Positions 8,554-14,201 of a stretch of DNA of 64,000 bases are shown one piece after another. The notes under the pieces are model-generated. The model saw nothing but the letters and a program-made list of their open reading frames with translations, was not told the DNA's origin and did not search any database. This DNA comes from a virus. The stretch spans positions 22,391 to 86,390 of the IMG/VR virus record IMGVR_UViG_3300045740_000163; one strand, 5' to 3'. The position numbers were made by a program, and so were the translations under genes. Each line of letters begins with the position of its first letter. Positions within the stretch are counted from its first letter, which is position 1.

Positions 8554-8892
8554 ATGTCAAACGCCATGATGTCCATCAAAATCTACAAACACTGCGACAC
8601 CTGGGCCTTCACGGATTTATCCAAAGGTCTCAGAGACGAGCCTTTCGTCTGTGGAATCCCGGAAATTATCAATTACTTCATCGAAAACTTTAGCGATCCT
8701 TCTAAAGAAACGCACAGAATTATATTTTCAGCACGAAATTTCCCGCATTCACATGGAAAACTCGTAAAAACCGAGATGGAGTCCGGAGGAGCATGGTATT
8801 CCTACGAAAACTCTATGAAAGGCTGGCTTTGCCCCGCAACATTGGAGTTTTTTGAAGAACATCCAGACGAACTGTACGTAAGGTTTGAGTAG
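8554..8892 (+). CDS. Conserved small protein (resembles DUF6717)
   Basis: The 112-residue protein contains IYKHCDTWAF, EPFVCGIPEII, IIFSARNFP and GAWYSYENSMKGWLCPATLEFF, spaced as in a small bacterial family I believe is DUF6717; the assignment is from memory. It is monocistronic, with a strong promoter before it and an intrinsic terminator after it, which suggests independent and probably early expression. No purine-rich ribosome binding site precedes the ATG. Confidence 0.6.
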   Translation: MSNAMMSIKIYKHCDTWAFTDLSKGLRDEPFVCGIPEIINYFIENFSDPSKETHRIIFSARNFPHSHGKLVKTEMESGGAWYSYENSMKGWLCPATLEFFEEHPDELYVRFE

Positions 8893-8920
8893 AAAAAGGT
8901 AAAACAGAAAATTTTTCACC

Positions 8921-8947
8921 AATCGCTCCCACGCGGGGCGATTTTTT
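8921..8947 (+). terminator. Intrinsic terminator
   Basis: AATCGC plus CCC, with one bulged T, pairs with GGG plus GCGATT around an ACGC loop, followed by six T. It closes the single-gene transcript of 8554-8892. Confidence 0.8.
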
Positions 8948-8956
8948 GTATCTGTA

Positions 8957-9029
8957 TGGGGGTCGCGAGGATCGAACTCGCCTGAAATCGATTATGAGTC
9001 GACCGCTTTCACCAGATAGCTAGACCCCC
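8957..9029 (-). tRNA. tRNA with CAT anticodon (Met elongator or Ile2 type)
   Basis: The 73-base minus-strand gene has a perfect acceptor (GGGGGTC/GACCCCC), anticodon stem GTCGA/TCGAT with loop CTCATAA, and T arm GCGAG-TTCGATC-CTCGC. The anticodon is CAT. The perfect first acceptor pair argues against an initiator tRNA; elongator Met or a lysidine-modified Ile2 cannot be separated by eye. The CCA end is not encoded. A TATAGT box on the same strand lies just upstream (9039-9044). Confidence 0.9.
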
Positions 9030-9038
9030 GTGCCTGCC

Positions 9039-9044
9039 ACTATA
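9039..9044 (-). promoter_or_regulatory. Candidate -10 box of the tRNA
   Basis: On the minus strand TATAGTGG occurs about ten bases before the tRNA's first base, with a weak -35 (CTGACC) about 18 bases further upstream. The TATAGTG form is shared with the promoters at 10322 and 14147. Confidence 0.45.
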
Positions 9045-9070
9045 CTGACAATGGACCTTTTGGGGTCAGT
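9044..9070. repeat. Palindromic element ACTGAC...GTCAGT, copy 1
   Basis: ACTGAC (9044-9049) and GTCAGT (9065-9070) can pair. Fourteen bases at its right side (TTTGGGGTCAGTTT, 9059-9072) recur exactly at 10169-10182, where the same palindrome is present. The two copies enclose about 1.1 kb without convincing genes. Confidence 0.6.
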
Positions 9071-9176
9071 TTACTCCGCCGAAAACCATAGGTATCTCGC
9101 CCGCGTCGTCGCGCGAGCTCTATATATAAAAAAAAGGCCGAATTGCGGGCAGATTGCGCCCACTATGTAACACAAA

Positions 9177-9300
9177 CCTCGCGCGTGCGCGTATGCGCGT
9201 GCGTGTGTGCGTGTATGCGCGTGCGTGTACGCGTGTGCATGATGCGCGCGTGGGCGGGGGTGCGCGTTTTTCTACGCGCGTGTGCGCATGGCGTGCGCGC
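9177..9300. repeat. Alternating purine-pyrimidine GC-rich tract
   Basis: About 120 bases are dominated by GCGCGTGCGTGT-type alternation. Such tracts favour left-handed Z-DNA under negative supercoiling. The frames across it encode only His/Arg/Thr low-complexity strings, so it is not coding. It could be an opening or topology element, an origin component, or the edge of the structured RNA candidate that follows. Confidence 0.7.
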
Positions 9301-9550
9301 TTCCTCTCCCTGCTGACTGAGCTTACCGAGCTCACCTAGTGTGCCAATCTGCAATCCGGTTGCAAGGGGTTGACCTAGTGCGCCGTGGTGTGATCTCATT
9401 AAGGGGTCGAAGGGCGAGAGCCCGATCGGCAGAACCTGGACAACCTGCAGCCCACGCGTCGCCACCCGGTACGATCCCGGCGGTTGATCAGCCAAGCCCT
9501 GCGAACCTACGCGTTCCCGCTTGTGCCGATCGCCAAACCGTCACTCCATC

Positions 9551-9562
9551 GTTCCGACAGGC
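9551..9562 (+). repeat. GTTCCGACAGGC repeat, copy 1
   Basis: The same twelve bases recur at 9713-9724 in the noncoding region and at 14131-14142, where they fill the spacer of a strong promoter. Three exact copies of a 12-mer suggest a bound protein or a shared RNA structure. Confidence 0.5.
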
Positions 9563-9712
9563 TCCGCACCATGCTGTAGGATTCCAGCAACGGGCCGAGA
9601 GGCTCGACGACATAGCAGCTCAGCCATCGCTCAGCTGGCCGCAGACGGAACGTCGCCATAAGTAGGCTCCCCAGGGAGCCGAGACGGCGAGACGACGGAC
9701 TGTAGGCTAGGT

Positions 9713-9724
9713 GTTCCGACAGGC
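9713..9724 (+). repeat. GTTCCGACAGGC repeat, copy 2
   Basis: Second copy within the structured region. Copies 1 and 2 extend alike to GTTCCGACAGGCT, followed by CCGCAC or GCGGAC. Confidence 0.5.
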
Positions 9725-10090
9725 TGCGGACTGATCCCCCTGAGGCTAGTAGCCATAGGTGCGGCCGCCGAACCATTCAAGGCCCGCATCAGCACTAGAA
9801 TCTCCCGCCCACCCGGCGATGGCCAGCGCGTCACGCTAAGGGAAGCTCGGAGCTAGTGTCTCGCCCGGAAGGCCCTTAGTCCGCTGCTGTAGGTTTTTAA
9901 CTTCCTACAGTTGTGCTGAGTTACAATCGCCATACTCTGACGACAGGCAAGCCGGGTGGGACCCGTGAGAAGTCCAGGGATCGAGCGTGGTGAGAAGTAA
10001 CGCAATACCTAAACACTTTTTATCCGCAGGGATGTTGTGTCCGAGTACCTGCATCAAACACAGGTACGCTGGCACAAGCCGCAGGAAGTT

Positions 10091-10108
10091 ATCTTCTACG
10101 GTCATCAT
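10091..10108 (+). repeat. 18-base repeat shared with the 14.2-kb leader, copy 1
   Basis: ATCTTCTACGGTCATCAT occurs here and, identically, at 14176-14193 in the leader of the gene at 14202. With the GTTCCGACAGGC copies it shows that the noncoding region and the 14.1-kb promoter region share ancestry or a binding factor. Confidence 0.6.
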
Positions 10109-10156
10109 CCCGGCGGGGCACAATTTAATAGCTTTTGTGCGCATTATGTGCGCCAT

Positions 10157-10181
10157 AACTGACTTTAATTTGGGGTCAGTT
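10157..10181. repeat. Palindromic element AACTGAC...GTCAGTT, copy 2
   Basis: AACTGAC (10157-10163) pairs with GTCAGTT (10175-10181), a seven-pair inverted repeat around an AT-rich centre. It is the right-hand partner of the element at 9044-9070. Confidence 0.6.
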
Positions 10182-10321
10182 TCCCGGATTCACTCTTTAG
10201 TGGGGCCTGGTATTACCTACCGGGCTCTACTTAGGGGTGTGTTTGTTTGTATCCGTGATCACGTTTGATCATGGTGCAAAGTTTCGTTTCTGCTTTTATG
10301 TCTGACGCTCTCCCTGTGCGC

Positions 10322-10327
10322 TATAGT
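10322..10327 (+). promoter_or_regulatory. -10 box of the small-gene cluster promoter
   Basis: TATAGT followed by GCACACTGAGGGCCTCT closely matches the region after the -10 box at 14147 (TATAGTGTGAGGGCCTCT). A -35 hexamer is weak (TCTGAC or similar). The downstream unit starts at 10385 and the small-gene cluster follows. Confidence 0.6.
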
Positions 10328-10384
10328 GCACACTGAGGGCCTCTACCCTCACCTTTTACTACAGTTTCACAGGTGTATTTAAAC

Positions 10385-10690
10385 ATGACTGAACTGACAA
10401 TCAAGACCAACAATCAGCCACCCCCGCTGTTCAATCCCTGCGAACTTTCGCAGTCTCAGCGTGCCAAACTGCGCCGCCAATTTGATTGGATGAGCGACGA
10501 TGAGTTTGACCATAATTGTTCATTCTTTCTCTATCGCGGTTGGTATTACAACCTCTCTGACTTCCTGACTAACACTAACCCTGACGGTATGTTTAAGGGT
10601 TGGCACGGTATCGCTAGCGATTCCTATTTCACAGGAACGCTAGTCAAACTGTGCGGCAACGATGTTATCGTCGGCCGTTATTCTTCCTGA
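10385..10690 (+). CDS. Small hypothetical protein, first gene of the small-gene cluster
   Basis: Read from the ATG at 10385 (MTELTIKTNNQ) this is about 101 residues. The core has SQSQRAKLRRQFDWMSDDEFD and an aromatic beta-rich half (FFLYRGWYYNLSDFL, GWHGIASDSYF). I recognise no family. A leader of about 57 bases separates it from the TATAGT promoter. No purine-rich Shine-Dalgarno sequence is visible. Confidence 0.6.
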   Translation: MTELTIKTNNQPPPLFNPCELSQSQRAKLRRQFDWMSDDEFDHNCSFFLYRGWYYNLSDFLTNTNPDGMFKGWHGIASDSYFTGTLVKLCGNDVIVGRYSS

Positions 10691-10700
10691 TTACTGTAAC

Positions 10701-10724
10701 TAACACCAACAACATCACAACACC
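10701..10724 (+). promoter_or_regulatory. CA-rich leader before the gene at 10725
   Basis: TAACACCAACAACATCACAA precedes the ATG and lacks purine-rich Shine-Dalgarno bases. It resembles the leaders at 12165, 12370 and 13670 and probably gives an unstructured ribosome landing site. Confidence 0.5.
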
Positions 10725-10925
10725 ATGAACAACCTACGCTCAACCACGCTGCGTACAGCTCTTGTTGACTACCGAGCAGAACTTATCCGCATGATGGTTA
10801 AGTATCCAATGACTTTTTGCGGCAATAAAGAGATCATTAAAGAGATTGATGATGTTCTGCTTTCTATTGAGGGCAACATCACAACAGTCTGTGTAACCCC
10901 GAATACCTGTAACGCCAACATTTGA
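10725..10925 (+). CDS. Small helical hypothetical protein
   Basis: A 66-residue, mostly helical protein (TALVDYRAELIRMMVKY, KEIIKEIDDVLLSIEG). Its stop TGA is part of TGATCATG, whose ATG starts the next gene two bases later, so translation is probably coupled. No family recognised. Confidence 0.6.
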   Translation: MNNLRSTTLRTALVDYRAELIRMMVKYPMTFCGNKEIIKEIDDVLLSIEGNITTVCVTPNTCNANI

Positions 10926-10927
10926 TC

Positions 10928-11182
10928 ATGAACTACACTTACACTCCTGCACATTTCCCCAACAATGTCAGTTGGTATCGCGAACTTGTGCACCTTGATG
11001 GTGAACTTGTCGGCGAGATTAGTGAACCAACCGACTCTACTTCCGCACGCAGAATCTATCGCGTCGGTAAGTACGTTCCCTTTCAAGTTGCCGATGGTTA
11101 TGTAGATCTTGTCAGTCTCGTGGCAAGGTTCGACACAGTATCTGAGTGCAAAGACTTTATCAACAACGGAGGTATCAAATGA
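10928..11182 (+). CDS. Small beta-rich hypothetical protein
   Basis: The 84-residue protein starts at the ATG at 10928 in the TGATCATG junction. It is beta-rich (YRELVHLDGELVGEI, RRIYRVGKYVPFQVADGY) with a helical end. It ends in an ATGA overlap with the next gene. No family recognised. Confidence 0.6.
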   Translation: MNYTYTPAHFPNNVSWYRELVHLDGELVGEISEPTDSTSARRIYRVGKYVPFQVADGYVDLVSLVARFDTVSECKDFINNGGIK

Positions 11183-11439
11183 ACATGCAATCTCGTTTGG
11201 ATGAACTTTCTGCCCAGCTCGATGTACTAGCCACGCGGAAGCTTAACGCTCGCAAGAATCAACAATGGGATCTTGTGGACGCTTTGTATCAGCAGGAGTG
11301 GCTACTTGATCAAGAACATTACAAGATCAAGCAACAGTTACAGTTCCAAGCTGACATGCAAGCTATGGACGATTGGTATGACGACGACAAGAATCGCGAC
11401 GCATACAACGAACGTATTGTCTCTATGTATCTTGATTGA
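11179..11439 (+). CDS. Small coiled-coil protein
   Basis: From the ATG at 11179 (MNMQSRLDELSAQLDVLATRK) this is 86 residues, nearly all helical with heptad-like leucines and glutamines, ending in an acidic stretch (DDWYDDDKNRD). It overlaps its upstream neighbour by ATGA and is followed by TGATCATG. It probably dimerises; role unknown. Confidence 0.6.
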   Translation: MNMQSRLDELSAQLDVLATRKLNARKNQQWDLVDALYQQEWLLDQEHYKIKQQLQFQADMQAMDDWYDDDKNRDAYNERIVSMYLD

Positions 11440-11441
11440 TC

Positions 11442-11609
11442 ATGAACATGCAACCTATTCCTAACTTCAACTTCATTAATCGTCGCGAGGTTGAGTTCAC
11501 TCTTGCTGCGCTTAATCGACTCGCACAATCTGGCGAGATTGATCCCATAGAGCAAGACGAGTTCTATAACTTCCTTGACGCTTTCCAAACATTCGCCCTG
11601 CAAATCTGA
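11442..11609 (+). CDS. Small hypothetical protein (55 aa)
   Basis: The frame starts in the TGATCATG junction and encodes MNMQPIPNFNFINRREVEF, then helices with FLDAFQTF near the end. It begins with the same four residues, MNMQ, as the gene before it. Codon pattern and junction spacing match the cluster, so it is taken as real despite its size. Confidence 0.55.
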   Translation: MNMQPIPNFNFINRREVEFTLAALNRLAQSGEIDPIEQDEFYNFLDAFQTFALQI

Positions 11610-11614
11610 TCACA

Positions 11615-11926
11615 ATGGCTTACACAATCGACACAGTTGCTGCACGCGAACTAGAAGTGTACGCAGTCAACTTCTCAGACTCTCACTACAACACAGTGGG
11701 CAAGACTCTATCTAAGTTCTACAAGCAAGGTACATTTAGTCTCGACCGGGCTATTGCTTACGTTGAGCGCTATCTGTTAGTGCCAGCCGCTAAAGATTAC
11801 CAACGCGAACACGGTTCTATGACAACAGCATGGAACACAATGTTTCCCAAACCTGAGCGACTTGTGGCCGCAGAATCTATCGCCCACAGCTTCGTTTCTG
11901 AGTTCCGTCTTGGTAACTTCTGGTGA
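11615..11926 (+). CDS. Small helical hypothetical protein
   Basis: A 103-residue helical protein with FSDSHYNTVGKTLSKFYKQG and AIAYVERYLLVPAAKDYQ. The start lies five bases after the previous stop (TGATCACAATG). The composition suggests a small DNA-binding or adaptor protein, but no motif confirms this. Confidence 0.6.
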   Translation: MAYTIDTVAARELEVYAVNFSDSHYNTVGKTLSKFYKQGTFSLDRAIAYVERYLLVPAAKDYQREHGSMTTAWNTMFPKPERLVAAESIAHSFVSEFRLGNFW

Positions 11927-11958
11927 CAACTAACAACATCGACGACAACTACATCATC

Positions 11959-12150
11959 ATGGATGATCTCATCAACAGGCAATTCACCCTACAACGTGAT
12001 GTTCTAGCCAGCTGGAATGAACTGCACAAGATGAAGCTCAAGCACGAAGCTTTGCTATCCGAACTGCATAAGATTCGTGAGCAGATTAAGTATGAATCTG
12101 AGCCATCTTTGTTTGATCAAATGTTTGGCGAACTAGAACCTAACCGCTAA
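11959..12150 (+). CDS. Small coiled-coil protein
   Basis: From the ATG at 11959 (MDDLINRQFTLQRDVLASWN) the protein is 63 residues, largely one amphipathic helix with leucine spacing suited to a coiled coil. The upstream GTG at 11923 is rejected because a CA-rich leader runs up to this ATG as in neighbouring genes. Its stop codon lies in the loop of a CCGC/GCGG hairpin. Confidence 0.55.
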   Translation: MDDLINRQFTLQRDVLASWNELHKMKLKHEALLSELHKIREQIKYESEPSLFDQMFGELEPNR

Positions 12151-12156
12151 CGCGGT
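12143..12156 (+). promoter_or_regulatory. Gene-end hairpin with stop codon in the loop
   Basis: ACCGC-TAAC-GCGGT forms a five-pair stem in which TAA of the loop is the stop of the gene ending at 12150. Like hairpins occur at 13652-13665 and 14093-14106, each followed by a CA-rich leader. There is no T-run. Confidence 0.55.
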
Positions 12157-12164
12157 GCGCCCAA

Positions 12165-12186
12165 TCACACAATACCAACAACATCA
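12165..12186 (+). repeat. CA-rich leader repeat, copy 1
   Basis: Twenty-two bases beginning TCACACAATACC and ending CAACATCA are identical to 12370-12391. Both copies end at or within a few bases of a start codon. No purine-rich Shine-Dalgarno sequence is present, so this is probably a shared translation-initiation leader. Confidence 0.65.
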
Positions 12187-12365
12187 TGGAAACCTCAAAG
12201 CGTCAACAACTCACCTCTGACTACATTGATCGTGTACTCGATAACATGAGCACAAAAGATCTCGTGCGCATTGTATGGGAGCAACTCGAAGAGAATCTCG
12301 AAGGCTATTCAGACGAAGAGTTAGTTAGTGAGATTCAAGACTATTATCCTGAACTCCTAGACTGA
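12186..12365 (+). CDS. Small acidic protein ending YYPELLD (cyanophage type)
   Basis: This 59-residue protein has SKRQQLTSDYIDRVLDNMST, then a tryptophan-containing helix and the acidic end SDEELVSEIQDYYPELLD. Small proteins with this layout and a YPELL-type ending recur in aquatic cyanophages from memory; function is unknown. Its start is embedded in the CA-rich leader repeat. Confidence 0.6.
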   Translation: METSKRQQLTSDYIDRVLDNMSTKDLVRIVWEQLEENLEGYSDEELVSEIQDYYPELLD

Positions 12366-12369
12366 CAAC

Positions 12370-12391
12370 TCACACAATACCAACAACATCA
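12370..12391 (+). repeat. CA-rich leader repeat, copy 2
   Basis: Exact second copy of the 22-base leader at 12165-12186, placed directly before the ATG at 12394. Confidence 0.65.
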
Positions 12392-12393
12392 CC

Positions 12394-12675
12394 ATGAAAC
12401 TTTCCGTCTTTGATCTTCACCGTGGCTGCACAGAATACGTAGAGCTGCCATCAGGTAGGTGCGTTAATGTCCACGTTGCTCGCTTAGCTAACACCACAGA
12501 GGTTCACGTTCAAGCTAACAACGAACAGTGGCCGCAAGAATACAGCGACACGTTTCTACATTGCAAGCGTTGTGTGAATGTGTTTCACAGTGCATCGAAG
12601 TCACTAACTCACGAAGACATTGAGTATCTGCAGGATCGCTACTTCCGCCCTTACGAAGAACTTACCTTTGCTTGA
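12394..12675 (+). CDS. Small hypothetical protein with paired cysteines
   Basis: A 93-residue protein with a beta-rich N-terminus (VFDLHRGCTEYVELPSGRC), FLHCKRCVNVFH in the middle, and a helical end (HEDIEYLQDRYFRPYEEL). CKRC could take part in metal binding. Its TGA stop runs into TTATG of the next gene. Confidence 0.55.
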   Translation: MKLSVFDLHRGCTEYVELPSGRCVNVHVARLANTTEVHVQANNEQWPQEYSDTFLHCKRCVNVFHSASKSLTHEDIEYLQDRYFRPYEELTFA

Positions 12676-12677
12676 TT

Positions 12678-12893
12678 ATGTTTAAGCAACTCAAAGTAGA
12701 TCTAACAGTCTCCGCTGAACAACTCGAACTCTTGCACTTTCTTCTATGCAACGATCGCATGAGATTGTTTCGAGACAACCCAGACTCATTCAACAATCCT
12801 GGATCTTACGCAGAACAGATAGAACAACTGTGGGCTTTAGTAACACACACTCGTGACAACAACTTAACTACATCTAATGAGCGGGAGGATTGA
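12678..12893 (+). CDS. Small helical hypothetical protein
   Basis: From the ATG at 12678 (MFKQLKVDLTVSAEQLELLHF) the protein is 71 residues and mostly helical. The start follows the previous stop by two bases. The 3' end carries GGGAGG, which serves as ribosome binding site for the next gene. Confidence 0.55.
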   Translation: MFKQLKVDLTVSAEQLELLHFLLCNDRMRLFRDNPDSFNNPGSYAEQIEQLWALVTHTRDNNLTTSNERED

Positions 12894-12895
12894 CC

Positions 12896-13039
12896 TTGCC
12901 TGAGTTCACTGTTGTTCTTAATGATCACCACTCGTTTGACATCTTCATCGACGGCGAGCGTTGTTACTTTGACTTCACTCCTGATGATCTCAAAGCGTTC
13001 AGCATAGCTTTCGCTCTTACACACGAATCTGAAGACTAA
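12896..13039 (+). CDS. Small hypothetical protein (47 aa), TTG start
   Basis: The frame starts at TTG with GGGAGG eight bases upstream, one of the clearest Shine-Dalgarno sequences in the cluster. It encodes PEFTVVLNDHHSFDIFIDGE and an acidic end. A TTG with a strong site among genes without one suggests deliberate tuning of expression. Confidence 0.5.
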   Translation: MPEFTVVLNDHHSFDIFIDGERCYFDFTPDDLKAFSIAFALTHESED

Positions 13040-13041
13040 TT

Positions 13042-13209
13042 ATGTACTACATCCAACGCCGTTCAATCAACCACAACTACTTAGAAACTGTGGATGAGTT
13101 CGAGTCTCACAAGGAGGCTAAAGCCACGCTGCATGAGTATCAAATCTGTGATTACTCAGCTGATTACTACATAAGCTCACGTTGCTGCAAAGCATGGAGG
13201 GATTCATGA
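13042..13209 (+). CDS. Small conserved protein ending SRCCKAWRDS (cyanophage type)
   Basis: The 55-residue protein begins MYYIQRRSINHNYLETVDEF and ends DYYISSRCCKAWRDS. This end motif (YYxSSRxCKAW) is one I recall from small proteins of marine cyanophages and pelagiphages, where function is unknown. It starts two bases after the previous stop and overlaps the next gene by ATGA. Confidence 0.6.
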   Translation: MYYIQRRSINHNYLETVDEFESHKEAKATLHEYQICDYSADYYISSRCCKAWRDS

Positions 13210-13439
13210 AGCTAACTATTGAATACGAAGTAACAACATCGTTCAGAATCACCATCGAGCGTGACGCAATCCCAGAAAGTCACGATGCTTTGCTTGACTC
13301 AGTAACTCGTGATGAACTAGCTGAAGCTCCTATGGAAGTTAATGAGATTGAGTGGGGTCACATTAAAGAAGCGTGGCGATCTTCAAGCCCCGAGACTACT
13401 TACGTCTTTGACGAGAACAACGATGTTCTTTTCCCATGA
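13206..13439 (+). CDS. Small acidic hypothetical protein
   Basis: From the ATG at 13206 (MKLTIEYEVTTSFRITIERD) this is 77 residues, beta-rich at the start and acidic throughout. The ATGA overlaps on both sides make it the middle of a coupled trio. No family recognised. Confidence 0.6.
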   Translation: MKLTIEYEVTTSFRITIERDAIPESHDALLDSVTRDELAEAPMEVNEIEWGHIKEAWRSSSPETTYVFDENNDVLFP

Positions 13440-13651
13440 AACAATCAGCCAACCTAGTCCGTGAACAAACTAGAGCAACAGATCTGTGGACACTACTGCA
13501 CGATGCTGAGCAACTTGTAGTTAATCACGAGTATCTCCACGCTCGTATGCACCAACGTCTGCAGGATCTTATGAATGTCGTTGAGTCTTATCAAGAAGCG
13601 ATTGAGCTAAAGCTTGAGCAAGACAATCTAGACAGCGACTACCTAACCTAA
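13436..13651 (+). CDS. Small coiled-coil protein
   Basis: A 71-residue helical protein (HDAEQLVVNHEYLHARMHQRL, MNVVESYQEAIELKLEQDN). It starts in an ATGA overlap, and its stop is followed directly by a CCCGC/GCGGG hairpin. Confidence 0.55.
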   Translation: MKQSANLVREQTRATDLWTLLHDAEQLVVNHEYLHARMHQRLQDLMNVVESYQEAIELKLEQDNLDSDYLT

Positions 13652-13665
13652 CCCGCTAACGCGGG
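13652..13665 (+). promoter_or_regulatory. Gene-end hairpin
   Basis: CCCGC-TAAC-GCGGG immediately follows the stop at 13651 and precedes the CA-rich leader of the gene at 13696. It is the second of three related stem-loops. Confidence 0.55.
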
Positions 13666-13695
13666 GCCAACTCACACAATCACTTCAACAACACA

Positions 13696-14100
13696 ATGTC
13701 TTTCACACAACACTGCGCAATCGCTACCTGCAGCATTAACAACGTGCTCGACGTTAATGATCTCTGCTCTAATCTTTATGACTACTTGACTAACCACGAA
13801 GACGAGATCCCCGAAGCTCTGCAGGATTGTGCTTCCTTCGAAGAGTTTGCTGATCAAGTCTCAAACTATGTAGAACTTGTCGGCGACAAGCTCACAGTGA
13901 CAATGGACACGGAAGAGATCAATAGCGACAACGAGATCTTTGACTTCATCACTGATCACTACGCTTGCCTGATGACAAGTAAGTTTATGAAGATCGTGTG
14001 GACTTCATACGATAGTCGCGCAGGTATCTCTGCTGATTGCACTTACTACGACAACAGCAACAAACTAATCGACATCGAAGCGATCCTCAATGCCCGCTGA
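13696..14100 (+). CDS. Acidic hypothetical protein
   Basis: The 134-residue protein is rich in Asp and Glu and mixed alpha/beta (NLYDYLTNHEDEIPEALQD, LTVTMDTEEINSDNEIFDF). Strong negative charge is common in DNA-mimic and inhibitor proteins, but nothing else supports such a role. Its stop lies in the loop of a CCCGC/GCGGG hairpin. Confidence 0.6.
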   Translation: MSFTQHCAIATCSINNVLDVNDLCSNLYDYLTNHEDEIPEALQDCASFEEFADQVSNYVELVGDKLTVTMDTEEINSDNEIFDFITDHYACLMTSKFMKIVWTSYDSRAGISADCTYYDNSNKLIDIEAILNAR

Positions 14101-14106
14101 AGCGGG
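14093..14106 (+). promoter_or_regulatory. Gene-end hairpin with stop codon in the loop
   Basis: CCCGC-TGAA-GCGGG places the TGA stop of the preceding gene in the loop. It is the third of the related gene-end stem-loops and sits just before a new promoter. Confidence 0.55.
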
Positions 14107-14124
14107 GCCGACTCACACAGAGCC

Positions 14125-14152
14125 TTGACTGTTCCGACAGGCATGGTATAGT
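14125..14152 (+). promoter_or_regulatory. Sigma70-type promoter with repeated spacer motif
   Basis: TTGACT (14125-14130) and TATAGT (14147-14152) are 16 bases apart. The spacer begins with GTTCCGACAGGC, a 12-mer also found twice at 9.5-9.7 kb. The transcript would begin near GTGTGAGGGCCTCT, as at the 10322 promoter. Confidence 0.75.
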
Positions 14153-14175
14153 GTGAGGGCCTCTCTTCTCATCAC

Positions 14176-14193
14176 ATCTTCTACGGTCATCAT
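14176..14193 (+). repeat. 18-base repeat shared with the 10.1-kb region, copy 2
   Basis: Exact copy of 10091-10108, here in the leader of the gene at 14202, ten bases before its start. Confidence 0.6.
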
Positions 14194-14201
14194 TTCGCAT
14201 C

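Larger units (their letters stand above)
9330..10160 (+). ncRNA. Candidate large structured noncoding RNA
   Basis: This stretch, GC-rich in its first part, has no credible reading frame but many local hairpins: GGGC-GAGA-GCCC (9413-9424), GGCC-GAGA-GGCT near 9593, GGCTCC/GGGAGCC near 9665-9680, CTGTAGG/CCTACAG (9889-9912), and GTACCTG/CAGGTAC (about 10042-10064). Two loops are GNRA type only on the plus strand, which suggests plus-strand transcription. Large ornate RNAs (GOLLD, ROOL) are known from phages, GOLLD often beside tRNA genes; membership here is only a guess. Ends and orientation are uncertain; a replication origin is an alternative. Confidence 0.4.

Noticed and set aside
8957-9029. 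tRNA gene as an integration (attB-like) site
   Set aside because: No integrase or tyrosine recombinase was recognised in the window and no partial tRNA copy was found.
9163-9776. Open frames across the GC-rich noncoding region (e.g. 9163-9495 minus, 9339-9665 plus, 9507-9776 minus)
   Set aside because: They encode low-complexity Arg/His/Thr strings or mixed sequence with no family, overlap one another on both strands, and arise from the repeat composition.
10041-10066. Inverted repeat taken as a possible CRISPR repeat or attachment site
   Set aside because: It occurs once only and has no spacers; it is better explained as one stem of the structured region.
9987-10268. 93-residue plus-strand frame in the noncoding element
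   Set aside because: No recognisable protein features; it crosses hairpins and the second palindrome. Its end at TGATCATG is tempting, but the following frame is only 21 codons.
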